Part shown: one piece after another, positions 34,748 through 44,121 of the stretch
Position numbering within the stretch: position 1 is the first letter of the stretch
Layout of the letters: every line of letters starts with the position of its first letter
Source: Sphingobacterium spiritivorum ATCC 33861
GTDB lineage: Bacteria; Bacteroidota; Bacteroidia; Sphingobacteriales; Sphingobacteriaceae
Assembly: GCF_000143765.1 (NCBI RefSeq)
Contig: NZ_GL379771.1
Location: 124,001 to 188,000 of the forward strand
Length of the DNA: 64,000 bases
Reading direction: 5' to 3'
The notes under the pieces: model-generated
Databases searched by the model: none
What the model was told of the DNA's origin: nothing
The model's input: the letters and a program-made list of their open reading frames with translations, nothing else
Program-made: the position numbers and the translations under genes

Positions 34748-35590
34748 ATGAATATGATGCACAGCACCCCGGCTCAGTCTGTTAATGCAAAAGGAAGACT
34801 GATTACTTTTGACTATCCCAGAATAATGGGAATCCTCAATGTAACTCCGGATTCTTTCTTTGATGGCGGACAACATCAGCATCTGGACGCTGCACTTAAA
34901 AAGGCAGAACAACTGCTGGAGGACGGCGCAGACATATTAGATATCGGTGCATATTCTTCGCGTCCCGGAGCAGCTCTTATCTCCGTACAGGAAGAACTGG
35001 ACCGTGCTATTCCGGTGATCGAAAAGATGGCCAGCATCTTTCCTCATACCATCCTCTCAATAGATACCTTTCGTGCTGAAGTTGCGGAGCAAAGCATCAG
35101 AGCCGGTGCACATATTATCAATGATGTATCCGGCGGAACACTGGATGATCAGATGTTTGCGACTGTAGCTAAGTTACAGGTGCCTTATATCCTGATGCAT
35201 ATGCGCGGTGTACCTGAAAACATGCAGGAAATGACTACCTATGATGATATTGTCACGGATATAGCGACTTTTTTAGGAAGCCGGATTTCTGCATTACGCA
35301 GTTTAGGAGTAAAGGATATTATCCTTGATCCCGGCTTCGGTTTTGCAAAAAGTATGCAACAGAATTACGAATTACTTCATCGTATAGACGAATTACATTA
35401 CTTTGGTCTTCCCATTCTGGGCGGACTTTCCCGTAAATCCATGATTTACAAGAAGCTCAATCTGACACCGGAGCATGCTTTAAATGGTACCACGGCATTA
35501 AATACAGTACTATTAAGCAAAGGAGTACAACTTCTTCGGGTCCATGATGTAAAAGAAGCCCGCCAGATTGTAGATCTTTTATTTCAATAG
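34748..35590 (+). CDS. folP: Dihydropteroate synthase
   Basis: About 280 aa. The DHPS signatures are present: MGILNVTPDSFFDGG near 27-41 and GADILDIGAYSSRPGA near 62-77 (ATG at 34748), plus INDVSGG, DPGFGFAKS and GLSRKSM. The enzyme condenses pterin pyrophosphate with p-aminobenzoate in folate synthesis. An in-frame TTG at 34730 was not used because TAAATTTG at 34734-34741 looks like a minus-7 box; ATGs at 34748, 34754 or 34757 are all possible, giving a very short or absent leader. Confidence 0.93.
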   Translation: MNMMHSTPAQSVNAKGRLITFDYPRIMGILNVTPDSFFDGGQHQHLDAALKKAEQLLEDGADILDIGAYSSRPGAALISVQEELDRAIPVIEKMASIFPHTILSIDTFRAEVAEQSIRAGAHIINDVSGGTLDDQMFATVAKLQVPYILMHMRGVPENMQEMTTYDDIVTDIATFLGSRISALRSLGVKDIILDPGFGFAKSMQQNYELLHRIDELHYFGLPILGGLSRKSMIYKKLNLTPEHALNGTTALNTVLLSKGVQLLRVHDVKEARQIVDLLFQ

Positions 35591-35646
35591 GAAGTTTATA
35601 TATTTGCGATTCAGTCTTTTAGTAAATATCGTAAACTATCCTCATT

Positions 35647-36954
35647 TTGAGAAAAATAACTGACATCACTACCCTGGGCTTTGCCTTATTTGCCATGTTC
35701 TTCGGAGCCGGCAACTTACTTCTTCCGCCTCTTATTGGTCTTGCTGCAGGACAGTACTGGGGACTGGCTATTTCAGGATTTGGCCTGACCGGTATTTTGC
35801 TACCCTTTTTGGGCGTGCTTTCTGTTGTCAATTCGGGAGAAACATTTGAAGATCTTGCAGGCAGGGTTCATAGAACCGTTGCATTGGTGCTTGGCGCTGT
35901 CATTATGCTGGGGATAGGACCGCTGATTGCGATTCCGCGTACAGCAGCAACAACCTATGAGGTAGGACTATTACCCACTTTTCCATCCTTATCTCCAATC
36001 TGGGGATCGGTATTATTTTTTGTGGTTACGTATGTTCTTTCCATACGTCCTTCGAAAGTGGTAGATGTGATCGGCAATTTTCTAACGCCTGTACTCCTTG
36101 TCCTGTTACTTACGTTGATTATCATCGGTATATTATATCCTGTTTCAGATCCGGGCACAGGCACAGGTACTCCTGTCGCCGCATTTACATCCGGATTTAC
36201 GGAAGGATATCAGACTCTGGATGTACTCGCATCTGTCATCTTTGCCGGAATCATTATTACAGCTGCCCGGATGAAAGGTTATACCTCTTTAAAAGAAAAA
36301 AATCAAATCGTCATCAGTGCGGGGTTGATGGCAGCCATATTTTTATTGTTGATCTATGGCGGACTGGTCATACTGGGCGCAACCTCCGGCTACAGTACAG
36401 GAAATGATATCAAACGGGCGGAACTTTTACTGTTTATCTCTAACAAGATTCTGGGAGGATATGGAACTATTGCGATCTCTCTCAGTATAGCCTTAGCCTG
36501 TCTGACAACAGCAATCGCACTTACTTGTGCAGTAGGAACATTTTTTAGCACTTTATTCAAGAATAAGATCAGTTATGAGGTTATTGTTACGATATGCTGT
36601 CTCCTCTCCGGTATACTTTCCATCACAGGAGTAGAATACATTATAGAAGTGGCTTATCCGTTCCTTGCCTTTATCTATCCCATTGTGATTACCCTTGTAT
36701 TATATGTCATTATTTTCGGTAAAAAGATTTCTTCAAAACTACCTTATATCGGAGCGGTAGCAGGCACAACACTGGTATCTACAGTATATCTGTTAGCCGG
36801 ACTCGGAATCCATCTGGCCGGAGCGGAAAGACTTGTACACGCCATTCCATTGGCTGAATATGAGCTGTGGTGGGTATTGCCTTCTTTTATCTTCTTTCTG
36901 CTGTTTTGGCTTATTGACAGATTTAAAACGAAAACTACAAAAGATACTGTATAA
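35647..36954 (+). CDS. brnQ: Branched-chain amino acid transport system II carrier (LIVCS family)
   Basis: 435 aa with twelve predicted helices. The N-terminus KITDITTLGFALFAMFFGAG and the following NLLLPPLIG are the LIVCS signature, and GIGPLIAIPRTAATTYEVG lies in the third/fourth helix. Members import leucine, isoleucine and valine with Na+ or H+. The start is TTG; no upstream ATG keeps the first helix and the first downstream ATG would cut into it. Monocistronic, with a hairpin directly after the stop. Confidence 0.92.
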   Translation: MRKITDITTLGFALFAMFFGAGNLLLPPLIGLAAGQYWGLAISGFGLTGILLPFLGVLSVVNSGETFEDLAGRVHRTVALVLGAVIMLGIGPLIAIPRTAATTYEVGLLPTFPSLSPIWGSVLFFVVTYVLSIRPSKVVDVIGNFLTPVLLVLLLTLIIIGILYPVSDPGTGTGTPVAAFTSGFTEGYQTLDVLASVIFAGIIITAARMKGYTSLKEKNQIVISAGLMAAIFLLLIYGGLVILGATSGYSTGNDIKRAELLLFISNKILGGYGTIAISLSIALACLTTAIALTCAVGTFFSTLFKNKISYEVIVTICCLLSGILSITGVEYIIEVAYPFLAFIYPIVITLVLYVIIFGKKISSKLPYIGAVAGTTLVSTVYLLAGLGIHLAGAERLVHAIPLAEYELWWVLPSFIFFLLFWLIDRFKTKTTKDTV

Positions 36955-36957
36955 AAA

Positions 36958-36988
36958 AAGCCTGTCTCATTGTTACTGAAACAGGCTT
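36958..36988 (+). terminator. Terminator of brnQ
   Basis: 8-bp stem AAGCCTGT / ACAGGCTT with a 15-nt loop, preceded by A7 and followed by CTCCTT; the A-run would give a T-run for the convergent metG transcript. Confidence 0.7.
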
Positions 36989-37047
36989 CTCCTTAGATTA
37001 ATCCAGACATAAGCAAAATGCTCAGGTCGTCAGTATATTGACTCTGA

Positions 37048-39117
37048 TTATCGGACCGAACTTCCCGGTTTTATCGTTGTAGAAGGTTGTACAAAATCCA
37101 GACGACCATCTGCATCCTCAGCCATCAGTATCATTCCCTGTGAAGTGATTCCCTTAATTTCGCGGGGCTCCAGATTTACGAGAATAGAAACCTGTCTGCC
37201 AACGATATCTTCAGGAGCAAAAAACTCCGCAATACCAGATACGACAGTACGCTGATCTATACCTGTATCGATGGTCAGTTTAAGCAGTTTTTTCGTTTTC
37301 GCTACTTTTTCTGCAGTGAGGATCGTTCCGATACGGATATCCATTTTCATAAACTCATCAAAGGTTACATTCTCCTTAGCTGGTACAGCAGGAGTCGCTA
37401 CTTTTGCATTATTTACTTTTGCTGCAGCCAGTTTTTCCAATTGAAAATCAATCTGCTCGTCGGTGATTTTATCAAATAACAATTGTACTTCTCCGAGTTC
37501 ATGACCATCTTTCAACAGATTTTCCTCCCCTGCTCTTTCCCAGTCCTGCTGAGGAAGATTTAGCATTTCAAATAGTTTAGTTGCCGTCTTAGGTAAAAAT
37601 GGCTGTGCCAGAATCGCAAGGTTCGCAGCAATCTGAAGAGATACATTCAGGACAGTTTTTACTCTCTCCTCATCTGTCTTGATCACTTTCCATGGCTCGG
37701 CTTCTGCCAGATATTTATTCCCCAGACGCGCCACATTCATAAACTGAGCCAGAGCCTCACGGAACCGATACTGATTGATACTATGTGTAATCTGCTCCGG
37801 ATATTTTTTCAGTTCAGCAAATACCTGCTTATCTTCGTCCTGTAAATCTGAACCGGATAAAATCTTACCATCAAAATACTTATGCGAAAGCACCATTACC
37901 CGATTGATAAAATTACCTAATATCGCTACCAGTTCATTATTGACCCGTGCCTGAAAATCTTTCCAGGTAAACTCGCTGTCCGAAGTCTCCGGAAGAATAG
38001 AAGTCAGTACATAACGTAATTCATCCTGCTTGCCCGGGAATTCTTGCAGATATTCATGTAACCATACAGCATGATTTCTGGAGGTAGAAAGCTTATCCCC
38101 TTCCAGGTTAAGGAATTCATTTGCCGGAATATTTTCCGGTAAAATATAATCACCATGCGCATGCAGAATCGCCGGGAAAATGATACAGTGAAATACAATA
38201 TTATCTTTACCAATGAAATGGATCAGACAGGAGTTATCTTCCGGATCAGGCTGTTCTTTCCAATAGTCTTCCCAGTTTTTACCGTTATCCAGCGCCCATT
38301 GTTTTGTAGCTGATATATATCCTATCGGTGCATCCAGCCAGACATACAGCTTTTTACCCTCCGCTTCTTCCAACGGTACATCCACTCCCCAATCCAGATC
38401 ACGTGTCATCGAACGGGGTTGCAGACCCGACTTCAGCCAGGAAAGACATTGCCCGTAGACATTAGATTTAAGCTCATCCTTTTTCCCTTCGATAAGCCAT
38501 TTTTCCAGCCAGGGCTGATATTTGTCCAGAGGAAGATACCAGTGTTTAGTTTCCTTTAAAACCGGAGTTTTACCACTTAATGTAGAGATCGGATTGATAA
38601 GATCAGTAGGGCTTAGTGAAGTTCCACATTTCTCACACTGATCCCCATACGCTCCTTCAGAATGACAATTAGGACAAGTACCCACAATATAGCGGTCTGC
38701 CAGAAACTGGTGAAATTCCTCATCATAATATTGCTCGGAAAATCTTTCTATGAATTCTCCTTTATTATATAGATTCAGAAAAAACTCCTGAGACAGCTGA
38801 TGGTGAACAGGCTCTGATGTACGGTGATAAATATCAAATGAAATACCGAACTCTTCAAAACTTTCTTTGATCTGCTGATTGTACTTATCAATAATTTCGC
38901 GAGGTGTGATGCCTTCTTTCTTCGCTTTAATCGTAATGGCTGCGCCATGCTCATCGGATCCGCATACATAGACTACATCTTTCTGATTAAGACGTAAGTA
39001 ACGGACAAAAATATCTCCCGGAATATAAGCACCGGCCAGGTGGCCGATATGTAGAGGCCCATTCGCATACGGCAAAGCCGAGGTAATGGTATAGCGTTTT
39101 TTATCTGTAATACTCAA
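37048..39117 (-). CDS. metG: Methionyl-tRNA synthetase
   Basis: 689 aa. Class I synthetase with HIGH at 23-26 (PLHIGHLAG), a zinc-knuckle insertion with four cysteines ([18 protein letters not shown] near 147-164), and the KMSKS variant KLSTS near residue 340. The anticodon-binding helical domain is followed by a C-terminal Trbp111-like tRNA-binding OB fold (about 585-689, [20 protein letters not shown]), which dimerises. It charges initiator and elongator tRNA-Met. No leader regulation (T-box) is visible; a TATATTTG box lies about 26 bp upstream. Confidence 0.97.
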   Translation of the reverse strand: MSITDKKRYTITSALPYANGPLHIGHLAGAYIPGDIFVRYLRLNQKDVVYVCGSDEHGAAITIKAKKEGITPREIIDKYNQQIKESFEEFGISFDIYHRTSEPVHHQLSQEFFLNLYNKGEFIERFSEQYYDEEFHQFLADRYIVGTCPNCHSEGAYGDQCEKCGTSLSPTDLINPISTLSGKTPVLKETKHWYLPLDKYQPWLEKWLIEGKKDELKSNVYGQCLSWLKSGLQPRSMTRDLDWGVDVPLEEAEGKKLYVWLDAPIGYISATKQWALDNGKNWEDYWKEQPDPEDNSCLIHFIGKDNIVFHCIIFPAILHAHGDYILPENIPANEFLNLEGDKLSTSRNHAVWLHEYLQEFPGKQDELRYVLTSILPETSDSEFTWKDFQARVNNELVAILGNFINRVMVLSHKYFDGKILSGSDLQDEDKQVFAELKKYPEQITHSINQYRFREALAQFMNVARLGNKYLAEAEPWKVIKTDEERVKTVLNVSLQIAANLAILAQPFLPKTATKLFEMLNLPQQDWERAGEENLLKDGHELGEVQLLFDKITDEQIDFQLEKLAAAKVNNAKVATPAVPAKENVTFDEFMKMDIRIGTILTAEKVAKTKKLLKLTIDTGIDQRTVVSGIAEFFAPEDIVGRQVSILVNLEPREIKGITSQGMILMAEDADGRLDFVQPSTTIKPGSSVR

Positions 39118-39142
39118 TGTTATATTATAAATTAGCTGTAAT

Positions 39143-39150
39143 CAAATATA
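39143..39150 (-). promoter_or_regulatory. Putative minus-7 box of metG
   Basis: TATATTTG on the minus strand, exact match to TAnnTTTG, 25 bp upstream of the metG ATG. Confidence 0.5.
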
Positions 39151-39218
39151 AAAAACAGGAAAAATCTTGTTTCTTTGACAAAGATAACTCAATTTGCGCT
39201 ATTAAAATATAGATATAC

Positions 39219-40121
39219 GTGAAAATGCCTGAATTTCTTAATGCCGGTGATAAAGTCGCAATTGTGGCTCCGGCAAGTTTTATCCGGGGGAATATAGACG
39301 AAGCCGTTGCGATCCTGCAAGGCTGGGGACTGGAAGTACAATCGGGGAAGTCCGTGTCCAGTTCATACCATCAGTTTGCCGGAGATGATGACCTGAGAGC
39401 TGCTGATCTGCAGGAAGCCCTGAATGATCCGGAGATCAAAGCGGTATTCGCTGCACGTGGCGGTTACGGAACGGTGCGTATTATTGACAAGATCGATTTT
39501 ACGGCATTTGCTAAACATCCGAAATGGGTAATCGGTTTCAGTGATATTACCGTTTTACACAGCCATATACAACAGTCATTCGGAATACCAACTATCCACG
39601 GTCAGATGCCAAAGTCATTTGTTGATGGCACATCAGCATCCCTGGAAACACTTCGGGCAGCTTTATTCGGTCAGAATACAGACTTCAAATATAAACAGCA
39701 AACATTCCCCAACCGTCCCGGAAAAGGAGAAGGAATACTAACAGGTGGAAATCTGGCTATCCTGATCAGTGTATTAGGCTCTGTATCTGATGTAGACTAT
39801 GATGACAAGATTTTATTTATTGAAGATGTAGGAGAAGCGTACTACAGTATAGACCGTATGTTGTGGGCATTAAAGAGAGCCGGAAAACTGGATAAACTGG
39901 CCGGATTGATCATAGGCGGATTTACCTCATTGAAGGATAGCGAACCTCCGTTTGGACAGACTGTGGAAGAGATCGTGATGGATAAGGTTCGAGAATTTGA
40001 TTATCCTGTAGCGTTCAGTTATCCTGCGGGACATATTGACGATAACCATGCCTTGGTGTTTGGCAGGAAAGTAGTGCTGGAGACGAAAAAAACAGAAACT
40101 AAACTAACATATATAGATTAA
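39219..40121 (+). CDS. LD-carboxypeptidase-like serine peptidase (S66 family)
   Basis: 300 aa, typical S66 length. The nucleophile serine is in KWVIGFSDITVLHSH (about 106-120), the catalytic Glu in FIEDVGEAYYSIDRML (about 206) and the His in AGHIDDNHALVFG (about 270). S66 enzymes cleave the L,D bond of murein tetrapeptides in cell-wall recycling; related MccF proteins detoxify microcins. The first codon is GTG; an ATG two codons later is equally plausible. The DoxX gene begins 3 bp after its stop. Confidence 0.9.
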   Translation: MKMPEFLNAGDKVAIVAPASFIRGNIDEAVAILQGWGLEVQSGKSVSSSYHQFAGDDDLRAADLQEALNDPEIKAVFAARGGYGTVRIIDKIDFTAFAKHPKWVIGFSDITVLHSHIQQSFGIPTIHGQMPKSFVDGTSASLETLRAALFGQNTDFKYKQQTFPNRPGKGEGILTGGNLAILISVLGSVSDVDYDDKILFIEDVGEAYYSIDRMLWALKRAGKLDKLAGLIIGGFTSLKDSEPPFGQTVEEIVMDKVREFDYPVAFSYPAGHIDDNHALVFGRKVVLETKKTETKLTYID

Positions 40122-40124
40122 CAC

Positions 40125-40532
40125 ATGGCGATATTATCATCATTATCAAAACAAAAAGATCTGGGGTTATTAATACTGCGTATAGGCGTCGGAGCATTTA
40201 TGATTTCACACGGACTTCCGAAGCTAATGGGCGGGCCTGATATGTGGAATGGCGTAGGGCAGGCAATGGGCAATATGGGTATCAAATTCTTTCCTGCCTT
40301 CTGGGGATTCATGGCTGCTGTGACAGAAGCTGTAGGCGGGCTATTCTTTTTGATCGGACTATGGTACAGACCTGTTTGTTTACTCTTAGCCTTTACCATG
40401 GTTGTGGCCGGAGTACATCACCTGAGTGCCGGAGACGGATGGGGTACCGCTTCTCATGCATTTGAACTGCTGTTCGTATTCATCGGACTACTTTTTGTAG
40501 GCCCGGGAGCGTATAGCGTAGATAAAAAATAA
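40125..40532 (+). CDS. DoxX-family membrane protein
   Basis: 135 aa with four membrane helices. The first repeat LGLLILRIGVGAFMISHGLPKLMGG and GFMAAVTEAVGGLFFLIGLWYRPVCLLLAFTM fit the DoxX family, small quinone-related or redox-partner membrane proteins of uncertain activity. Co-transcribed with the S66 peptidase gene (3-bp spacing) and closed by a very strong hairpin. Confidence 0.88.
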   Translation: MAILSSLSKQKDLGLLILRIGVGAFMISHGLPKLMGGPDMWNGVGQAMGNMGIKFFPAFWGFMAAVTEAVGGLFFLIGLWYRPVCLLLAFTMVVAGVHHLSAGDGWGTASHAFELLFVFIGLLFVGPGAYSVDKK

Positions 40533-40534
40533 AA

Positions 40535-40569
40535 ACAAAATGGCTGTTGATAATCAACAGCCATTTTGT
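40535..40569 (+). terminator. Strong terminator after doxX
   Basis: Perfect 16-bp stem ACAAAATGGCTGTTGA / TCAACAGCCATTTTGT with a 3-nt loop, then TTTATAA. Both arms are flanked by A/T runs, so it may work for the convergent gene too. Confidence 0.9.
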
Positions 40570-40589
40570 TTTATAATGTTTGGGTGTTC

Positions 40590-41042
40590 TTAGCTGAATA
40601 CACGTGCATGCCAGCTATCCTTAAACGGCACTTCCCACTTATTCAGTAATTCATCTTCATTACTAATCAAATTATTAAATACAATAGTAGATGAATTAAT
40701 CTGCCCTGATGCGACCAGCTGTTCAAATTCCTGGCGGCCAACTACAGCTATATCTTCCGTTGTGCGGTAAGCTAACTGAAAGCGGTCGAAAAGATCCACC
40801 CCGAGCTCTTGTTGTAAGCCTTTGAGGAAATGTACAGAACTGTCTATTGAACATCCTGAAGCAGCAACTCGTGATTCATCTACTTTCAGAATGATAAACA
40901 GACCATGACGTATCTCTACATCTGCTGCCAACGATTTACCATGTGTATTCCATACGGAAATAAAAGCAGCCAGTTTATCTGCTGCAAATGCTTGTTCACC
41001 GGCTGTCAGCTTACGACTTGCCTGATATACCCATACTCTCAT
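40590..41042 (-). CDS. Conserved Bacteroidota protein of unknown function
   Basis: 150 aa, soluble, starting MRVWVYQASRKLTAGEQAFA. It has no Walker motif, membrane helix or signal. I recognise it as the family often labelled ABC transporter ATPase in Bacteroidota genomes, a label not backed by any motif here. A single fold with VEIRHGLFIILKVDES and a conserved C64 (ASGCSIDSS) is apparent. It lies 51 bp after the oxidase operon on the same strand and may be read from it. Function unknown. Confidence 0.8.
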   Translation of the reverse strand: MRVWVYQASRKLTAGEQAFAADKLAAFISVWNTHGKSLAADVEIRHGLFIILKVDESRVAASGCSIDSSVHFLKGLQQELGVDLFDRFQLAYRTTEDIAVVGRQEFEQLVASGQINSSTIVFNNLISNEDELLNKWEVPFKDSWHARVFS

Positions 41043-41093
41043 AGTGCCTGTCTCTTAAAATTCTAAAAACGGCCTGCTCGCACAGACTTAATG

Positions 41094-41639
41094 CTAATGT
41101 GTATAATAAGGAGATATCATTAAGTATACAATTACACCTGTCACAGCTACATATAACCACATCGGGTATGTGATACGTGCCAGTTTCTTATGTCTCTCGT
41201 ATGCTCCTGCAATCCCTCTTACAAAGGTAACAAGTACAAAGGGAATAATGATAATAGACAGGAGTATATGTGAGATCAGGATGACAAAATAGATATAGCG
41301 CATCGCTCCTTCTCCCCCATACGGAGTAGAGTCCGAAGTCATGTGATACGCTACATACATTGCCAGAAAGGCTACTGAACAGGCAATACACACCTTGATC
41401 AACCGCTCATGTAATGCCTTATTTCCTCTTTTGATCGCAGCTACTGCCCATACCAGTAATATAGCTGTCAGACCATTTATTGCAGCGTAGATCGGAGGAA
41501 GAAAAGATAAAGGCTGTACATCATAGCCTAACTTTCTCAGATTAACACCAAATAATATCGCTACTACTACAGGAATAGTGACCGATAAGATCACAATCCA
41601 TTTATTATATTTCTTTTCTTCTAATGTTTGCTGTCCCAT
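41094..41639 (-). CDS. DUF420 membrane protein, oxidase-associated
   Basis: 181 aa with five membrane helices and several conserved histidines (VAYHMTSD, ILISHILLSI, YERHKKLARITYPMW), the DUF420 pattern (CtaM-like). Members sit in cytochrome oxidase operons and are thought to aid assembly or heme/copper delivery. The start is 1 bp from the SCO-like gene stop, and it is the last gene of the 15-gene respiratory operon. Confidence 0.88.
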   Translation of the reverse strand: MGQQTLEEKKYNKWIVILSVTIPVVVAILFGVNLRKLGYDVQPLSFLPPIYAAINGLTAILLVWAVAAIKRGNKALHERLIKVCIACSVAFLAMYVAYHMTSDSTPYGGEGAMRYIYFVILISHILLSIIIIPFVLVTFVRGIAGAYERHKKLARITYPMWLYVAVTGVIVYLMISPYYTH

Positions 41640-41640
41640 A

Positions 41641-42369
41641 TTAATCTTTCTTTTGAACCTTCATCGGTGTATTGCGGTATTCCTCTACTAATTGCAGTTT
41701 GACTTCATCTTCCAGACGTTCCAATTCGGTATTAAGATTCAGGTCATAGAAGCCTCTGATCCTGCGATGAGAATCCAGTAAGAGATAAGAACTACCTATA
41801 ATAATTTTGGAAGAATCCTGCGGGTCTTTCATAGCATCTAACAGAAGTTGCTCTCTTGCAAACTGCAGAATGTCAACCGAAGGATTGGTCAGAAAAAACC
41901 ATCTTTTTTCATCTGGACGATATCCTTTTGTATATGCCTGCAATACTTCAGGAGTATCACTTGCTGGATCTGCTGAAATAGAATAAAATCTGACCTTATG
42001 ATTTCGCTTCAGATTGGTAGCCACCTTATTTAGCCTGTTGATCATCGTTCTGGAAAAAGATTTGTCTTTTGTATAAAAAAGATGGACTACCGATACGGTA
42101 GTATCGTTATCAATAAAACTGATGTGCTTTCCATCCATATCGGTGAACTGGATGACCGGAACCTGATGATATAGGGTATCTTTTATTTCTCTTCCCATCT
42201 TGCGGCTTACTGTTCCGGCAAGCTGCTTTTCACCGTAGATCGGAAGCTTAACGTATTCATTGGATGCCCCCATTCGGTTAACCAATATATACAAAAATCC
42301 TGGCACAAGTAAGACCATGGCCAGGATTATTAAAGTTGAAATACCCTTCTTACGAGAAGTATTTTGCAT
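41641..42369 (-). CDS. SCO1/SenC-like protein lacking all copper ligands
   Basis: 242 aa with one N-terminal membrane anchor (about 10-30) and a thioredoxin-like domain. Position in the oxidase operon and the fold signature (VVHLFYT, then RFYSISADPASDTPEVLQAYTKGY) fit SCO proteins, which load copper into CuA. The CxxxC motif is absent: the site reads FYTKDKSFS (98-106), and the protein contains no cysteine at all. The usual histidine before the YLID-type strand is replaced (IIIGSSYLLLD). It cannot bind copper by the known mode, so a chaperone-like or structural role is more likely. The frame is intact and under normal codon use, so decay is unlikely. Confidence 0.87.
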   Translation of the reverse strand: MQNTSRKKGISTLIILAMVLLVPGFLYILVNRMGASNEYVKLPIYGEKQLAGTVSRKMGREIKDTLYHQVPVIQFTDMDGKHISFIDNDTTVSVVHLFYTKDKSFSRTMINRLNKVATNLKRNHKVRFYSISADPASDTPEVLQAYTKGYRPDEKRWFFLTNPSVDILQFAREQLLLDAMKDPQDSSKIIIGSSYLLLDSHRRIRGFYDLNLNTELERLEDEVKLQLVEEYRNTPMKVQKKD

Positions 42370-42374
42370 GAATA

Positions 42375-42758
42375 TTATTTATTTGGCCACAATGGGTACT
42401 CGTGGAAATGGTGTAATAAGTATCCGCCTTCTGTCAGCATTAATATAATGAAGTAGACGATGAATATAAATACAACACCGCAACATACGATGAAACTTGA
42501 TTTTTCAAATTTCAAGTGCATAAAGTAAGCCACAATGTAGTATGCTTTTACCAATGTCAATACGATATAGATTGTATTAACCAATGCACCCTTAGCAAGA
42601 ATCTGCCAGTGGTGAACAAATCCCAAAGCGATCAAAAACTCTAAACAGGTAAGTGCTAAAAGGACAAAGAATATTCTCCAGATTCCTTTTTTATCCATAC
42701 CCTCATGATCATGGCCATGACCTTCGTGTGCTGCTGTATTATCGTGATGATTTGACAT
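42375..42758 (-). CDS. Cytochrome c oxidase subunit IV family protein
   Basis: 127 aa with three membrane helices (about 28-50, 58-80, 90-112) and a His-rich N-terminus (HHDNTAAHEGHGHDHEG), as in CyoD/prokaryotic subunit IV. The subunit stabilises the core of the oxidase. It sits between the second subunit III and the SCO-like gene. Confidence 0.88.
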   Translation of the reverse strand: MSNHHDNTAAHEGHGHDHEGMDKKGIWRIFFVLLALTCLEFLIALGFVHHWQILAKGALVNTIYIVLTLVKAYYIVAYFMHLKFEKSSFIVCCGVVFIFIVYFIILMLTEGGYLLHHFHEYPLWPNK

Positions 42759-42780
42759 AATCGATTCGTGTTAAAAGTAA

Positions 42781-43515
42781 TTAGACTAAGTAGAAGAATG
42801 TAAATACGAATACCCATACTAAGTCGACAAAGTGCCAGTAAAGACCTACTTTCTCAACCATCAAGTATGAACCTCTGTTCTGAAACGTATTGTTCAATGT
42901 CATACACAGAATAATGATATTCAAAATGACACCTATCGATACGTGGAATCCGTGGAAACCTGTAATGGTAAAGAATAAGTTAGAGAACTGCAATGCAGAC
43001 ACATATGAAATGTCTTTCGAGAAATATGGAGCAAGAGCTTCAGGGACAGCATTACCTTCCAGACCTGTAGCCGGATTTTGTCCGAACCAGAAGCCAAGGT
43101 GATGTAAGTGCGTCCACTCTGTAGCCTGACACCCCAAGAAAGCCAAACCACCTAATATAGTCCAAAGCATCCATTTTACAACTTCGTCTTTCTTATTGCG
43201 ATGACCTGCATCTACTGCTAACACCATCGTAACGGAACTCATGATCAGAATAAAAGTCATGATACCTACGAACACCAACGGTTGTCCGTGATCCGCAATA
43301 AGCGGGATAGACTGGAATACCTTATCAGGATCCGGCCATGTGAAATGCGCAAAACGTTGAGCTCCATAATAGATCAGGAAAGCTGAAAATGTAAATGCGT
43401 CTGACACAAGGAAAAACCACATCATGATCTTTCCATACTCTAAGTTCCAAGGGGACTTACCGCCACTCCAAGGGCCGTCCTTTACCTTATCCAATTGCGA
43501 TACAGTTGTACTCAT
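42781..43515 (-). CDS. Cytochrome c oxidase subunit III (second copy)
   Basis: 244 aa with seven predicted helices and the subunit III signature GFHGFHVSIGVILNII, plus LYWHFVDLVWVFVFTFFYLV at the end. Start ATG 9 bp after the first subunit III gene. Two subunit-III-like proteins in tandem are usual for this Bacteroidota oxidase operon; this one is the longer and carries extra N-terminal sequence. Confidence 0.92.
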   Translation of the reverse strand: MSTTVSQLDKVKDGPWSGGKSPWNLEYGKIMMWFFLVSDAFTFSAFLIYYGAQRFAHFTWPDPDKVFQSIPLIADHGQPLVFVGIMTFILIMSSVTMVLAVDAGHRNKKDEVVKWMLWTILGGLAFLGCQATEWTHLHHLGFWFGQNPATGLEGNAVPEALAPYFSKDISYVSALQFSNLFFTITGFHGFHVSIGVILNIIILCMTLNNTFQNRGSYLMVEKVGLYWHFVDLVWVFVFTFFYLV

Positions 43516-43524
43516 TGTTTAGTA

Positions 43525-44121
43525 TTATTGATTCAAAAGTAAGAAAACATATATATAAATCCATAAAAGATCGAGAAAATGCCAGAAAATAGTGGCAAGT
43601 TCCATGCGGAAAAGATTATTGTCATAAGGGATCGGCTTAGCCGCTCCGGTATAACATCTAATCAACACGATCAGTCCCGCAATAATATGCGCTAAGTGCA
43701 TGCCCGTAAATACATAAATAAATGACTGGGAGGCATTGATATTAAGGAAATAGATTCCCCGTTCAATAAGGACCTGCCATGCATGTACCTGACACACGAA
43801 GAAAAGAATTCCGAGCACCACTGTTGCAAGGAGTAATCCTTTCTGTTTAGCAAATTGCTTTTCTTTGACAGCCTTATAAGAGAGGTGTAATGTAACACTA
43901 CTCAGTAATATAAGCACTGTACTGTAGATAAAAGCATTAGGAAGCGTAGTTTTGATACCTTTATCTACGCCACTGGCTGTATACACAATGAAACCACTGG
44001 ACAGCGCAGCAAACATCATAAACATACCAATCATTCCAAGCCAGAGATTAAATTTCTTGGCCTTTCGGGATTGTTGTAATTCCTCTTCCTGTAATTCTGT
44101 ATTAACCATATCTACTACCAT
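43525..44121 (-). CDS. Cytochrome c oxidase subunit III (first copy)
   Basis: 198 aa with five helices and the signature FTGMHLAHIIAGLIVLI and FWHFLDLLWIYIYVFLLL at the C-terminus. Short form of heme-copper oxidase subunit III. Its first base overlaps the ctaB stop by 1 bp, a sign of tight translational coupling. Confidence 0.9.
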   Translation of the reverse strand: MVVDMVNTELQEEELQQSRKAKKFNLWLGMIGMFMMFAALSSGFIVYTASGVDKGIKTTLPNAFIYSTVLILLSSVTLHLSYKAVKEKQFAKQKGLLLATVVLGILFFVCQVHAWQVLIERGIYFLNINASQSFIYVFTGMHLAHIIAGLIVLIRCYTGAAKPIPYDNNLFRMELATIFWHFLDLLWIYIYVFLLLNQ

